DNA of 61,659 nt from contig CANDKY010000007.1 of the NCBI GenBank assembly GCA_947385425.1, positions 1-61,659 of the forward strand. The letters run 5' to 3'. Positions 1 through 7,646 of this stretch are shown one piece after another. The position numbers and the translations under genes were made by a program. How positions within the stretch are numbered: position 1 is the first letter of the stretch; every line of letters starts with the position of its first letter. Origin of the DNA: an uncultured Lachnospiraceae bacterium (GTDB taxonomy: Bacteria; Bacillota; Clostridia; Lachnospirales; Lachnospiraceae). Under the pieces are notes generated by a model, which was not told the origin of the DNA, searched no databases, and saw only the letters and a program-made list of their open reading frames with translations.

Positions 1-54
1 CGGATTGAGATATATGGTCTGCAGCACCCCGGGAAGCTTAAGTTAATGACATTG
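1..54. repeat. MITE-1 family repeat, right end (cut by window start)
   Basis: This stretch matches positions 36582-36635 almost base for base and ends in the same terminal inverted repeat (AAGCTTAAGTTAATGACATT then G). It is the right half of the small palindromic element described at 36447-36635. The left half lies outside the window. Confidence 0.85.
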
Positions 55-56
55 CT

Positions 57-620
57 TCAGGAAAGATACTTGCATTTTTGGATTAGTTTTGTATAGATCA
101 CATCAATCATCCACGGTTCGGTAGGAAGGGTAAGGGCATCAGAGAACGTAAGCCAGGAGACATTTTGATTTTCGTCGGGTTTTATGCGCAGCGGGGCGGA
201 TTCATCCGCAACTGCGAGATAAGTAATATTAAAATGCAAGTGGCATGGAACATAAACCCCCCTTTTGATGTGGCCGTTTACGGTTAAGGTTTCCAGGCTG
301 AAAATATCCGGTTTTAACAGAGATGCTTGTTTTATCCCTGTTTCTTCCTGTAATTCCCGCAAGGCTACAGCACATAAATCAGGTTCCCCGTCCGCATGCC
401 CTCCGACCCAGGACCAGGAATTGAAAATATTATGATACACCATCAGGGTTTTCGTATACGATTGATTCAGTGTCCATACAGAGGCAGAGAAGTGTGCGAT
501 CGGATTTTCGCGGGTCAAGTAATCCGATGTGTGTGACATATACTGAAGCATTTGCATTTGGTCACGGGCTTCCTGCTCATTGTAAGGAGTGTAATTCTTT
601 ATTTGTTCCGTTAAGTGCAT
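57..620 (-). CDS. NUDIX hydrolase
   Basis: A 187-residue cytosolic hydrolase of nucleoside-diphosphate-linked compounds; the substrate cannot be told from sequence. The Nudix box lies at about residues 74-96: GGHADGE, then an REL-x-EETG core holding the metal-binding glutamates. The first box glutamate is displaced by one residue, an arrangement I recall from NUDIX proteins with a GGHADG start. The start is supported by AGGAG eight bases upstream. The gene stands alone, between a MITE-1 end and the divergent aldo/keto reductase. No membrane segment or signal peptide is visible. Confidence 0.9.
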   Translation of the reverse strand: MHLTEQIKNYTPYNEQEARDQMQMLQYMSHTSDYLTRENPIAHFSASVWTLNQSYTKTLMVYHNIFNSWSWVGGHADGEPDLCAVALRELQEETGIKQASLLKPDIFSLETLTVNGHIKRGVYVPCHLHFNITYLAVADESAPLRIKPDENQNVSWLTFSDALTLPTEPWMIDVIYTKLIQKCKYLS

Positions 621-914
621 ATTTCCGATCTCCTGTTAGTTTCTGTAAGGCTGAGCCCGCTATGTGCACGGCTTTGGGTAAATACGTAGTGATTTTGCAC
701 TTTCGAAGAAAAATCCTGCGCTATTGCCGCGTATTATTATCCGGCTTTTTATTATAAAGGAATTGGATAAAATATGCAATAATAAATCCGGCCATCTGTA
801 GTTATTTCCCCGGCTGTATCGTTCCGGGAAGGAACAGAATAGTGGAAAAATATTTATCGCTGTGTTATAATGGCAAAACAGGAAAGATATGAAATATGCA
901 TGGAGGATTCGAAT

Positions 915-2057
915 ATGAAGTACAGGGCATTAGGAAAAACAGGCTTGAATGTCAGCGAGATTGGCCTTGGCGCCGAATGGCTGGAGCGTCATAATGCAGC
1001 GGAAGTTAAGGAAATCATCGATCATTGTGCGCAGGCAGGGATCAACATCCTTGATTGTTGGATGTCAGAACCCAATGTGCGCTCCAACATTGGCGCAGCG
1101 CTGGAAGGGCAGAGGGAACGTTGGATAATCCAGGGGCATATCGGCTCTACCTGGCAGAATGGCCAATACGTGCGTACGCGTGAATTGGGAAAAGTGCGGG
1201 AGGCATTTCAGGATCTGCTAAACCGCCTGCGTACAGATTACATAGACCTTGGGATGATTCATTTTGTGGATGAAGCCGCAGAGTTTAACAAAATTATGGA
1301 CGGCGAATTTATTGCTTATGTGAAAGGGCTGAAACAGAAAGGTCTTATCCGCCATATTGGAATGAGTACGCATAATCCGGATGTCGCAAAGATGGCAGTG
1401 CAGAGCGGTATTGTGGAGATGCTTCTTTTTTCCGTCAATCCGGCTTTTGATATGCTGCCGGCAAGCGAGGATCTGAATGAGTATTTTAAGGATGAATATG
1501 CTGAAAATGTTGGCGGGATAGCGCCGGAACGTGCAGAATTATACCAGCTTTGTGAGCGGAACGGCGTAGGGATTACTGTGATGAAAGGCTATGCCGGCGG
1601 AAGGCTGTTCTCAGCGGAAACTTCCCCTTTCGGCGTGGCCATGACACCGGTCCAATGTCTGCATTATGCCCTGACCAGGCCGGCTGTTGCCAGTGTTATG
1701 GTTGGATATGACACACCGGGGCATGTGGATGCGGCTGTCGCCTATGAGACTGCGTCTGAAGAAGAGAAGGACTATGCCAGTGTCCTCGCCAGTGCGCCGC
1801 GCCATGCCTATGTGGGGCAGTGTACTTATTGCGGGCATTGTGCGCCGTGCCCGTCGGGAATTGATATTGCCATGGTCAATAAAATGTATGACCTGGCGAA
1901 AATGCAGGACACGGTGCCGCCGGCAGTCCGTGCACACTATGAGGGGCTCTCGGCCCATGCTGCGGACTGTATCAAATGCGGGGGCTGTGAATCGCGCTGC
2001 CCGTTCGGGGTACATGTAATAGAACGGATGGAAGCAGCGGCGGAGCTGTTTCGATAA
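915..2057 (+). CDS. Aldo/keto reductase with C-terminal 4Fe-4S domain
   Basis: A 380-residue predicted oxidoreductase with an aldo/keto reductase TIM barrel (about residues 1-285) followed by two ferredoxin-like cysteine motifs, CxxCxxCxxxC at about 303-313 and again at 352-362. These would bind two [4Fe-4S] clusters. The start ATG at 915 has GGAGG eight bases upstream; an in-frame ATG at 870 has no such site. The usual AKR tetrad is not evident: the Asp of NILDCW is followed by no Tyr, and the position after the second strand reads IIQGH rather than a Lys. Its chemistry may therefore differ from classic AKRs. The substrate is unknown. Confidence 0.88.
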   Translation: MKYRALGKTGLNVSEIGLGAEWLERHNAAEVKEIIDHCAQAGINILDCWMSEPNVRSNIGAALEGQRERWIIQGHIGSTWQNGQYVRTRELGKVREAFQDLLNRLRTDYIDLGMIHFVDEAAEFNKIMDGEFIAYVKGLKQKGLIRHIGMSTHNPDVAKMAVQSGIVEMLLFSVNPAFDMLPASEDLNEYFKDEYAENVGGIAPERAELYQLCERNGVGITVMKGYAGGRLFSAETSPFGVAMTPVQCLHYALTRPAVASVMVGYDTPGHVDAAVAYETASEEEKDYASVLASAPRHAYVGQCTYCGHCAPCPSGIDIAMVNKMYDLAKMQDTVPPAVRAHYEGLSAHAADCIKCGGCESRCPFGVHVIERMEAAAELFR

Positions 2058-2061
2058 AAAG

Positions 2062-2127
2062 CGGGAGTGCCATGCAAAAAACGTAGGTGTACCGGGGTAC
2101 ATTGAGGATTTTTGCATGGTGCTCCCG
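2062..2127. terminator. Bidirectional hairpin between convergent genes
   Basis: Arms 2062-2080 and 2109-2127 pair over 17 of 19 positions, ending in an A-run/T-run at the loop side. It sits between the ends of the aldo/keto reductase (+) and the DUF3048 gene (-), so it can terminate both. No long U tail follows it, so termination is inferred from position and strength. Confidence 0.6.
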
Positions 2128-2175
2128 GAGATTTAGAGCAGTAAAGTGGCAAAACATTTTTTTACAGTTCCTGCT

Positions 2176-3387
2176 TTACTGGTATTCAAGATACTCCGCG
2201 TATTCGTCCCATATATTGCAGATCCATGTTTTACCCTGATTAAAAATAATTTCATCTCCTTTTTCGTCATAGAATTTCGCAGGAGTGGCGTCACCGCCGT
2301 ACCGTTCCCATGTCCCTTCTATCACCTTACCGTTTGTAAATACCAGAGCGTCACCTTCACCGTGTACGCCAAAGGCCAGATAGTCTTTCTTATCCCTCAC
2401 CTCGCCATGGCAATACTGGAAAACAACATTGGAGACTGCAAGCTGACTGCTGTCGTATTCGTCGATCTGTTTTTTACCGTCCTGGAAGCGGTAATAAAGC
2501 TGTTTTTCCTCATCATATTCAAAGTACGGATTGTATACGCCATAGCCGCCGGAATTATCTGTGCGCCCGCCCGGGTAAATGGAAACCGCATCCTCTTTAT
2601 CCGCGTATTCCGCGCGGAAGCCTTCGGCGGCAAAAGTAAACGGAGGGACATAGGCGTCGTCATATTCCGTTTCGTACTTTTGGCGCTTGATCGCCTTTTC
2701 CAGACCGTCGATAAATAAATATCCGGTAAATTCCGTGGCATATCCGGGACGTTTCAGCCTTCCGAAAGCTTCGTCCGAAGGGTTGTGGATACCCTCCACT
2801 GCTGCGCTGATATTCTGGACAGTATCTTTGCGGAGCAGTTCTTCCACATAGGGGCGCGCCAGGCCCCAGTTACAGTAGATTGCTTCATATCCCATGGCAA
2901 CATATACAAAATAATCACGGCTGCTCCGAATAGGGCCGATATGATCTAAATCATCATAATTTTCAAAAACGGCCATAAGCCGGGTAATCCGGCCTTCCAC
3001 CGGGGCTTCATAGATAATGGATGCCATGGAAAGCCCATACTGCGGCATGGCGGGAGCATTGTTTGGAATCATTACCGCGACAGGCCTGCGTGTAGCGGTT
3101 TCTTCTGCTACCCACTCGCCTGTGAGATAACTTTGCCTCATACCATTAATTGTTTTCCGTTCTTCTATGACAGGAGGCGGTCCCTGTGTCTGGACATCTT
3201 CTGTAATATCCTCGAGAGAGTCAGGAGCGGAGGGCTGCCCGGGCTCTGCTTCGCCGGGAAGCTCGTCAGGCGCTTCATTTACCTCGCCGAGAGGCACTTC
3301 ATCGGCGGGATTTGCACCGCAGCCGCTCTGAATAGACATTATAATAATGCTAATTATGAGCAGATATTTTATACATTTATTTTTCAT
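2176..3387 (-). CDS. DUF3048 (YerB-like) lipoprotein
   Basis: A 403-residue predicted surface lipoprotein. Residues 1-22 form a signal peptide ending at a lipobox with Cys23 (QSGC). A Pro/Glu-rich linker spans about 24-85, followed by the two-part DUF3048 domain (about 88-230 and 250-395) with the family's RPVAVMI, IGPIRSSRD and AIYCNWG-like segments. The family includes B. subtilis YerB; its molecular function is not established. AGGAAATG lies just upstream of the start. The gene is monocistronic, convergent with the aldo/keto reductase. Confidence 0.88.
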   Translation of the reverse strand: MKNKCIKYLLIISIIIMSIQSGCGANPADEVPLGEVNEAPDELPGEAEPGQPSAPDSLEDITEDVQTQGPPPVIEERKTINGMRQSYLTGEWVAEETATRRPVAVMIPNNAPAMPQYGLSMASIIYEAPVEGRITRLMAVFENYDDLDHIGPIRSSRDYFVYVAMGYEAIYCNWGLARPYVEELLRKDTVQNISAAVEGIHNPSDEAFGRLKRPGYATEFTGYLFIDGLEKAIKRQKYETEYDDAYVPPFTFAAEGFRAEYADKEDAVSIYPGGRTDNSGGYGVYNPYFEYDEEKQLYYRFQDGKKQIDEYDSSQLAVSNVVFQYCHGEVRDKKDYLAFGVHGEGDALVFTNGKVIEGTWERYGGDATPAKFYDEKGDEIIFNQGKTWICNIWDEYAEYLEYQ

Positions 3388-3408
3388 TTCCTTTTCCCCA
3401 TTATTTTC

Positions 3409-3448
3409 CTGCGGTTTATTAGCCGCTGTTACAGCAGATAAACCGCAG
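3409..3448. other. 10-bp perfect hairpin upstream of the DUF3048 gene
   Basis: Arms CTGCGGTTTA (3409-3418) and TAAACCGCAG (3439-3448) are perfectly complementary. It lies in the 5' region of the minus-strand lipoprotein gene and could be an operator or mRNA stem; nothing decides between them. The rest of 3449-3622 is AT-rich and shows no gene. Confidence 0.4.
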
Positions 3449-3622
3449 TATGCTGAAATTTACACAGTTCAGTAACCATTTGTCGATGGGATGAACAGAT
3501 AGCGATAGCAGTGCATAGTCAGCATAATTTTAAGACTGCAAACAGTATAAAATAATCCGCCGCTTTTTGTCTATGTAGTATTTTTCCCATATGAGTAAGG
3601 AATTGTTAAAAAACAGGGATAT

Positions 3623-4141
3623 TTAACTTTTTTCAACATATTTTTCAGCGGTTTTCAAAACAGAGATAACAGGGACAATGAGGATTCCGCAAAAGAAATT
3701 GCTTATACCGTGCATAAAATCCCAGGGAAGCCCTGCCAAAATCCAGGAAATCATCCCTTTAAAGCTTAAGCCGTACAAAATGGCCTGGACAGGGGCATAT
3801 AGAGTGCCGAACAGGAAACCATGCGCAGCACATACCACCATATATATAAAAGGCTGTATTTTTTGGGGAAGCTGCCGGGGCAGAAGCATGGCAGCTCCCC
3901 AGAGAACAGTCCATACATACAGGTATGGAATCCACCAGGACGCAAAGCCGCTGAACATGCCGTTTAAAAAGACATAAATATAGATTGGATATAACGCCTT
4001 TTTCCGGTAAACAACAGTAAAGGAAACTGTAAATACGCCCAGTAAATGGATATTGGGCGCAAATTCCATTAAGATTTTAGATGCATACATAACGGCGCCG
4101 AGCATCGCGAAAATAACGGTTTCCCTGGTAGTAAGCTTCAT
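3623..4141 (-). CDS. ECF transporter S component, probably for a corrinoid
   Basis: A 172-residue integral membrane protein with about six hydrophobic segments and the layout of an energy-coupling-factor substrate-binding (S) subunit. It would work with an EcfA/A'/T module encoded elsewhere. The start at 4141 lies one base after the stop of the upstream DUF4430 gene, whose last codons contain AAGGTGG as its ribosome binding site, so translation is coupled; a more upstream in-frame ATG at 4297 would run through the DUF4430 gene. Substrate assignment to cobalamin or cobinamide is inferred from the riboswitch ahead of this two-gene unit and from the DUF4430 partner. Confidence 0.8.
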   Translation of the reverse strand: MKLTTRETVIFAMLGAVMYASKILMEFAPNIHLLGVFTVSFTVVYRKKALYPIYIYVFLNGMFSGFASWWIPYLYVWTVLWGAAMLLPRQLPQKIQPFIYMVVCAAHGFLFGTLYAPVQAILYGLSFKGMISWILAGLPWDFMHGISNFFCGILIVPVISVLKTAEKYVEKS

Positions 4142-4142
4142 T

Positions 4143-4604
4143 TTATTCCACCTTGAAGGAATAGTGTTCCCCGTCTGTAATCGGTGTGAGGTCAACACCA
4201 GTCTGGGCATATTCCCCATTAATATAAAATGCCCAGTATACACCGTCTTTGTCATAGTCAGCAGTGATGCCGTTGACAGTTTGGACATAAAGCCCATATT
4301 GGCCTTCTTCCCCGGCGATCAGGCCGAGTTCAGCCAAAGCGTCCCCTACAGTCTCCTGATCCGTATGGATTTCAAACTGTGTCTCGTTGCCTTCTTTGTC
4401 CACTACAGTAAAAGTGAATGCAACATTGCCTTCACCCAGCACAGCTCCGTCAGCCTGGACGGCGGTTTCCGTATTGCCGCCGGAGGAAGCATTGCCGCCT
4501 GTATTACCGTTACAGCCAGTTGTAAACAGTGCGATAGCCGCAGTCAGCACGATACAAAGGATGCAGGAGGATAATTTTCTGTTGCTTTTCCATATTTTTT
4601 GCAT
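4143..4604 (-). CDS. DUF4430 lipoprotein (transcobalamin C-domain-like)
   Basis: A 153-residue lipoprotein with a signal peptide and lipobox (TTGC, Cys31), a Gly/Asn/Ser-rich linker, and a DUF4430 domain at about 62-153 including a GVYWAFYINGEYA-like strand. DUF4430 resembles the C-terminal domain of intrinsic factor/transcobalamin. The protein is therefore a candidate extracellular corrinoid-binding partner for the ECF S component encoded immediately downstream. A GAAGGAG site precedes the ATG. Transcription is predicted from the promoter near 4967-4995 through the riboswitch at 4681-4960. Ligand binding is inference. Confidence 0.82.
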   Translation of the reverse strand: MQKIWKSNRKLSSCILCIVLTAAIALFTTGCNGNTGGNASSGGNTETAVQADGAVLGEGNVAFTFTVVDKEGNETQFEIHTDQETVGDALAELGLIAGEEGQYGLYVQTVNGITADYDKDGVYWAFYINGEYAQTGVDLTPITDGEHYSFKVE

Positions 4605-4680
4605 TTCTTGTCTCCTTCGTTTATTTTTTCCCTCAAAAACCGGCGCGCGCAGTTTATTGCTATATGCAAAAAGAGGGTTT

Positions 4681-4960
4681 GGCCTGTCCGGATATTTCGG
4701 CTTGACATTCCAACGGCCGGCCTTCTCGGATTATACCAATGGCTTTTCCCCAAACTGCGGCTTTGGGTAAGGACGATGGCGCTTCTGTCTTTTCTATAGT
4801 TAGCGGCATTAGAAATTTTGCTTTCGGCCCTGCAAGAGTTTTCGTATATGGCTTTTACAGGGGCCGGAGGCAGGAATTTGTTATGCCGTTTACTATATTT
4901 GACTATGTCTCACGGCGACGGGCTCGCACAGGATTTACACCTGTTTCCCCGGACAACCCG
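4681..4960 (-). promoter_or_regulatory. Cobalamin riboswitch (minus strand)
   Basis: On the minus strand, 4950-4909 reads GGGGAAACAGGTGTAAATCC followed by TGTGCGAGCCCGTCGCCGTG. This matches the conserved GGGAA / GGTG-AA-TCC / GCCCGC-ACTGT core of cobalamin riboswitches. Downstream are a variable insertion, a GGGGAAAAGCC segment, and a diverged B12-box-like stretch at about 4705-4681 (AGCCGAAATATCCGG). The element precedes a DUF4430/ECF pair, which fits vitamin B12 control. The B12 box is poor, and the expression platform (4605-4680) was not resolved. Confidence 0.75.
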
Positions 4961-4966
4961 TTTCTT

Positions 4967-4995
4967 ATCATAATTGTTTTAAGAGGACACGTCAA
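4967..4995 (-). promoter_or_regulatory. Sigma-A-type promoter for the cobalamin riboswitch unit
   Basis: On the minus strand, TTGACG (4995-4990) and TATGAT (4972-4967) are separated by 17 bases. Transcription would start near 4960, at the 5' edge of the riboswitch. Confidence 0.65.
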
Positions 4996-5018
4996 TAGCA
5001 GTTTTTCCGGCAATCAGC

Positions 5019-5047
5019 TTTACAAACCTGATATTCTATGATATAAC
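5019..5047 (+). promoter_or_regulatory. Sigma-A-type promoter for the folT riboswitch unit
   Basis: TTTACA (5019-5024) and TATAAC (5042-5047) are 17 bases apart. The predicted start, near 5054, is about 25 bases ahead of the THF aptamer. This promoter is back-to-back with the minus-strand promoter at 4967-4995. Confidence 0.6.
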
Positions 5048-5080
5048 AAACATGTTTGGAACAATTCAATATTTCTAATA

Positions 5081-5183
5081 GCAGAGTAGAAATCTGTGCG
5101 TCAAGGGTTCTATGGACAGGGAGTTGCCATAGAAATGAAAAACATTTCAAAATGTTTGCGTTACAGGCTTCGCATCCCGCTGC
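5081..5183 (+). promoter_or_regulatory. Tetrahydrofolate (THF) riboswitch aptamer
   Basis: The segment begins GCAGAGTAGA and ends GCATCCCGCTGC, matching the conserved start (GGAGAGUAGA) and end (GCAUCCGCUCC) of the folT-type THF riboswitch. GCAG/CTGC close the P1 stem. Internal arms TTCTATGG/CCATAGAA and AAACATT/AATGTTT form the other helices, with the conserved GCGT-AAG and GAA segments in place. It lies directly ahead of a FolT-type transporter gene. Confidence 0.88.
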
Positions 5184-5202
5184 TGCATATAGGTTGTTTA
5201 GG

Positions 5203-5240
5203 CCTCCTTTATGTAGTTAGGAAAACTGCTAGGAAGGAGG
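5203..5240 (+). promoter_or_regulatory. SD-sequestering expression platform of the THF riboswitch
   Basis: CCTCCTT (5203-5209) is the exact complement of AAGGAGG (5234-5240), the ribosome binding site of folT. Pairing would hide the site, so control is predicted at translation initiation. Confidence 0.7.
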
Positions 5241-5247
5241 ATTTTTT

Positions 5248-5817
5248 ATGAAGAAAACATTTCAGGTTTTCAGAGATTCCTGGAGGGAACTTTTTGTTAC
5301 AAAAAATATCGTTTTGTGCGGGCTGATGGCGGCACTGGCGGTGGTTTTAAGTATGGTGGCATCCATAGATATCGGGCCGTATATCCGGATCGGTTTTTCG
5401 GGTTTGCCCAACCGTGTGGTGGAGTGCCTTTTCGGGCCGGTGACAGGCTGCCTTTTTGGCGGTATGCTGGATGTCCTGAAATATATGCTGAAACCGTCAG
5501 GGCCGTTTTTTTTCGGGTTCACGTTTAATGCTATGCTGGCCGGCCTGATTTACGGGATGCTGCTTTATCAGAAGCCCATTACGGTCAGGCGTATCGTAGC
5601 GGCTGAGTTTTTGGTGAAATTGATTGTGAACTGCCTGCTGAATACCCTTTGGATTTCTATGCTGTATGGAAAGGGTTTTTTTGCACTTCTGCCGCTGCGG
5701 ATGTTGAAAAATGCGATTATGCTGCCGATTGACAGTTGTATTTTGTATTTTACTCTGACTTATGTAAAGCGGATTATGAAATATCTGGGCGGATATCATA
5801 TGGGGGTTAATATATGA
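5248..5817 (+). CDS. folT: Folate-family ECF transporter S component (FolT)
   Basis: A 189-residue membrane protein that captures folates for an energy-coupling-factor transporter. About six hydrophobic helices are visible. Family-typical segments include GFTFNAMLAGLIYG (about 91-104), an NCLLNTLW stretch near 131 and a basic LRMLKN segment near 150. AAGGAGG lies seven bases before the ATG and is predicted to be masked by the THF riboswitch. The last bases overlap the prmA start (ATGA). Folate specificity rests on both the protein family and the riboswitch. Confidence 0.9.
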   Translation: MKKTFQVFRDSWRELFVTKNIVLCGLMAALAVVLSMVASIDIGPYIRIGFSGLPNRVVECLFGPVTGCLFGGMLDVLKYMLKPSGPFFFGFTFNAMLAGLIYGMLLYQKPITVRRIVAAEFLVKLIVNCLLNTLWISMLYGKGFFALLPLRMLKNAIMLPIDSCILYFTLTYVKRIMKYLGGYHMGVNI

Positions 5818-6800
5818 AATGGAAAAAATTTAAGGTAAAGATACGGACGGAAGCGGAAGATATTGTGATCAGCGCATTGTATGACATCGGCCTGGAAGGT
5901 GCGCAGATTGAGGATAAAGTACCTCTTACGGCGGCGGAGAAGGAGCAGATGTTTGTAGATATCCTTCCGGAAACGCAGGAAGACGACGGCATTGCATATC
6001 TGAGTTTTTTTGTGGAAGAGCAGGAGGACGGCAGGCTGGCGCTGGACGGCGGGGCGGTATCTGCCGGGGAGATACAGGCAAAAGTGGAGCAGGAGCTGGA
6101 GAACCTCAGGATGTTTATGGATATCGGCGAAGGGACTGTATCGATAGAGGAAACAGAGGATATTGACTGGATAAATAATTGGAAGCAGTATTTTCATCAG
6201 TTTTATATTGATGATGTGCTGGTTATCCCGTCCTGGGAGGAAGTAAAGGAAGAAGACCAGGGTAAAATGATACTTCATATTGATCCGGGAACGGCATTCG
6301 GAACCGGGATGCATGAGACGACCCAGCTCTGCATCCGCCAACTGCGAAAATTTATTACTCCCGAAACAAAACTTCTGGATGTGGGGACGGGCAGCGGGAT
6401 CCTTTCGATCTTATCCCTGATGTTCGGGGCGCAGCAAGCGGTGGGGACGGATCTGGATCCCTGCGCGGCAGAGGCGGCAAAGGAGAATATGGCGGCAAAC
6501 CATATTGGGGAGGATAGATTCCGGGTGATAATCGGCAATATTATCACGGAGAAGAAGGTACAGGATAAGGTTGGCTATGGATGTTATGATATTGTGGCGG
6601 CCAATATCCTGGCGGATGTTTTGGTGCCGCTGACACCGGTTATTTTTCATCAGTTGAAAAAGGGCGGGGTTTATATTACGTCAGGGATTATTGATGATAA
6701 GGAAGAGACGGTTTTGGAAGCTGTCCGTGCTGCGGGGCTTGATGTGCTGGAAGTGGCTTATCAGGGCGAGTGGGTTTGCGTGACGGCGCGCAAGCCGTGA
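5814..6800 (+). CDS. prmA: Ribosomal protein L11 methyltransferase
   Basis: A 328-residue SAM-dependent enzyme that trimethylates amino groups of ribosomal protein L11. An N-terminal L11-recognition domain (about 1-130) is followed by DPGTAFGTGMHETT (about 160-173), the SAM-binding motif LDVGTGSGILS (about 187-197) and the AANIL catalytic-loop motif near 260. The start overlaps the folT stop by four bases, and rsmE follows within 16 bases. The prmA-rsmE pairing is common in Firmicutes. Length is normal. Confidence 0.95.
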   Translation: MKWKKFKVKIRTEAEDIVISALYDIGLEGAQIEDKVPLTAAEKEQMFVDILPETQEDDGIAYLSFFVEEQEDGRLALDGGAVSAGEIQAKVEQELENLRMFMDIGEGTVSIEETEDIDWINNWKQYFHQFYIDDVLVIPSWEEVKEEDQGKMILHIDPGTAFGTGMHETTQLCIRQLRKFITPETKLLDVGTGSGILSILSLMFGAQQAVGTDLDPCAAEAAKENMAANHIGEDRFRVIIGNIITEKKVQDKVGYGCYDIVAANILADVLVPLTPVIFHQLKKGGVYITSGIIDDKEETVLEAVRAAGLDVLEVAYQGEWVCVTARKP

Positions 6801-6815
6801 GAGGTCGGAGACGGT

Positions 6816-7556
6816 ATGTATCATTTTTTTGTGGAACCTTCCCAGATACAGGGGATGGATATTACGATTACAGGCAGCGATGTAAACCATATTAAAAATG
6901 TCCTGCGCATGAAAGCAGGGGAAGAACTGTCCGTGAGCAACGGGATGGACGGGAAAGAGTACCGCTGCGGAATAGAGGAAATCCGGGAGGACAGTATTTT
7001 ATGCAGGCTGCGTTTCATTAAAGAGGATGGGGTGGAGCTTCCGTCAAAGGTATACTTGTTCCAGGGGCTTCCGAAAGCGGATAAGATGGAACTGATTATA
7101 CAGAAAGCTGTAGAACTGGGGGTCTATGAGATCATCCCGGTGGCGGCGGAACGGTCGGTGGTGAAGCTGGACGGAAAAAAAGAAGCGGGGAAGCTGGCGC
7201 GCTGGCAGGCAATCGCGGAGGCGGCGGCGAAGCAGAGCAGGCGGCATATTATTCCGCAGATACATCCGGTAATGTCCATGAAGGGGGCAATTTCCTATGC
7301 ATCCTTTATGGATATCCGCCTGTTTCCCTATGAACTGGCAAAGGATATGGGGAGGACGAAGGAAACGATGGAAGCGCTCCGGCCGGGGCAGTCCATAGCA
7401 GTGTTCATCGGGCCTGAAGGCGGCTTTGGGGAAAGCGAGGTCCGGACGGCTGTGGATGCCGGTATACAGCCAATTACCATGGGCAGGAGAATACTGCGTA
7501 CGGAAACGGCGGGCCTGACGATATTGAGCTGGATAATGTATCAGTTGGAATTATAA
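6816..7556 (+). CDS. rsmE: 16S rRNA (uracil-1498-N3)-methyltransferase
   Basis: A 246-residue SPOUT-class enzyme that methylates U1498 of 16S rRNA. Family features: an N-terminal PUA-like segment ending in DVNHIKNVLRMK, the lipid-independent QGLPKADKMELIIQK region (about 84-98), and the C-terminal knot motifs IGPEGGFGESE (about 199-209) and LRTETAGL (about 228-235). GGAG precedes the ATG. It lies 15 bases after prmA and is likely co-transcribed with it. Confidence 0.95.
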   Translation: MYHFFVEPSQIQGMDITITGSDVNHIKNVLRMKAGEELSVSNGMDGKEYRCGIEEIREDSILCRLRFIKEDGVELPSKVYLFQGLPKADKMELIIQKAVELGVYEIIPVAAERSVVKLDGKKEAGKLARWQAIAEAAAKQSRRHIIPQIHPVMSMKGAISYASFMDIRLFPYELAKDMGRTKETMEALRPGQSIAVFIGPEGGFGESEVRTAVDAGIQPITMGRRILRTETAGLTILSWIMYQLEL

Positions 7557-7646
7557 GGATATCAGGTACCAATCGGAAAAAAGGTCATATAATGAGTATA
7601 TGCAGAGAAAATAGCTTATAGTACACAGAATGTTAGGAGACGAAAC

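Noticed and set aside
1611-2117. 168-codon minus-strand frame under the aldo/keto reductase
   Set aside because: It is antisense to the two conserved Fe-S motifs of the plus-strand gene and crosses the terminator hairpin.
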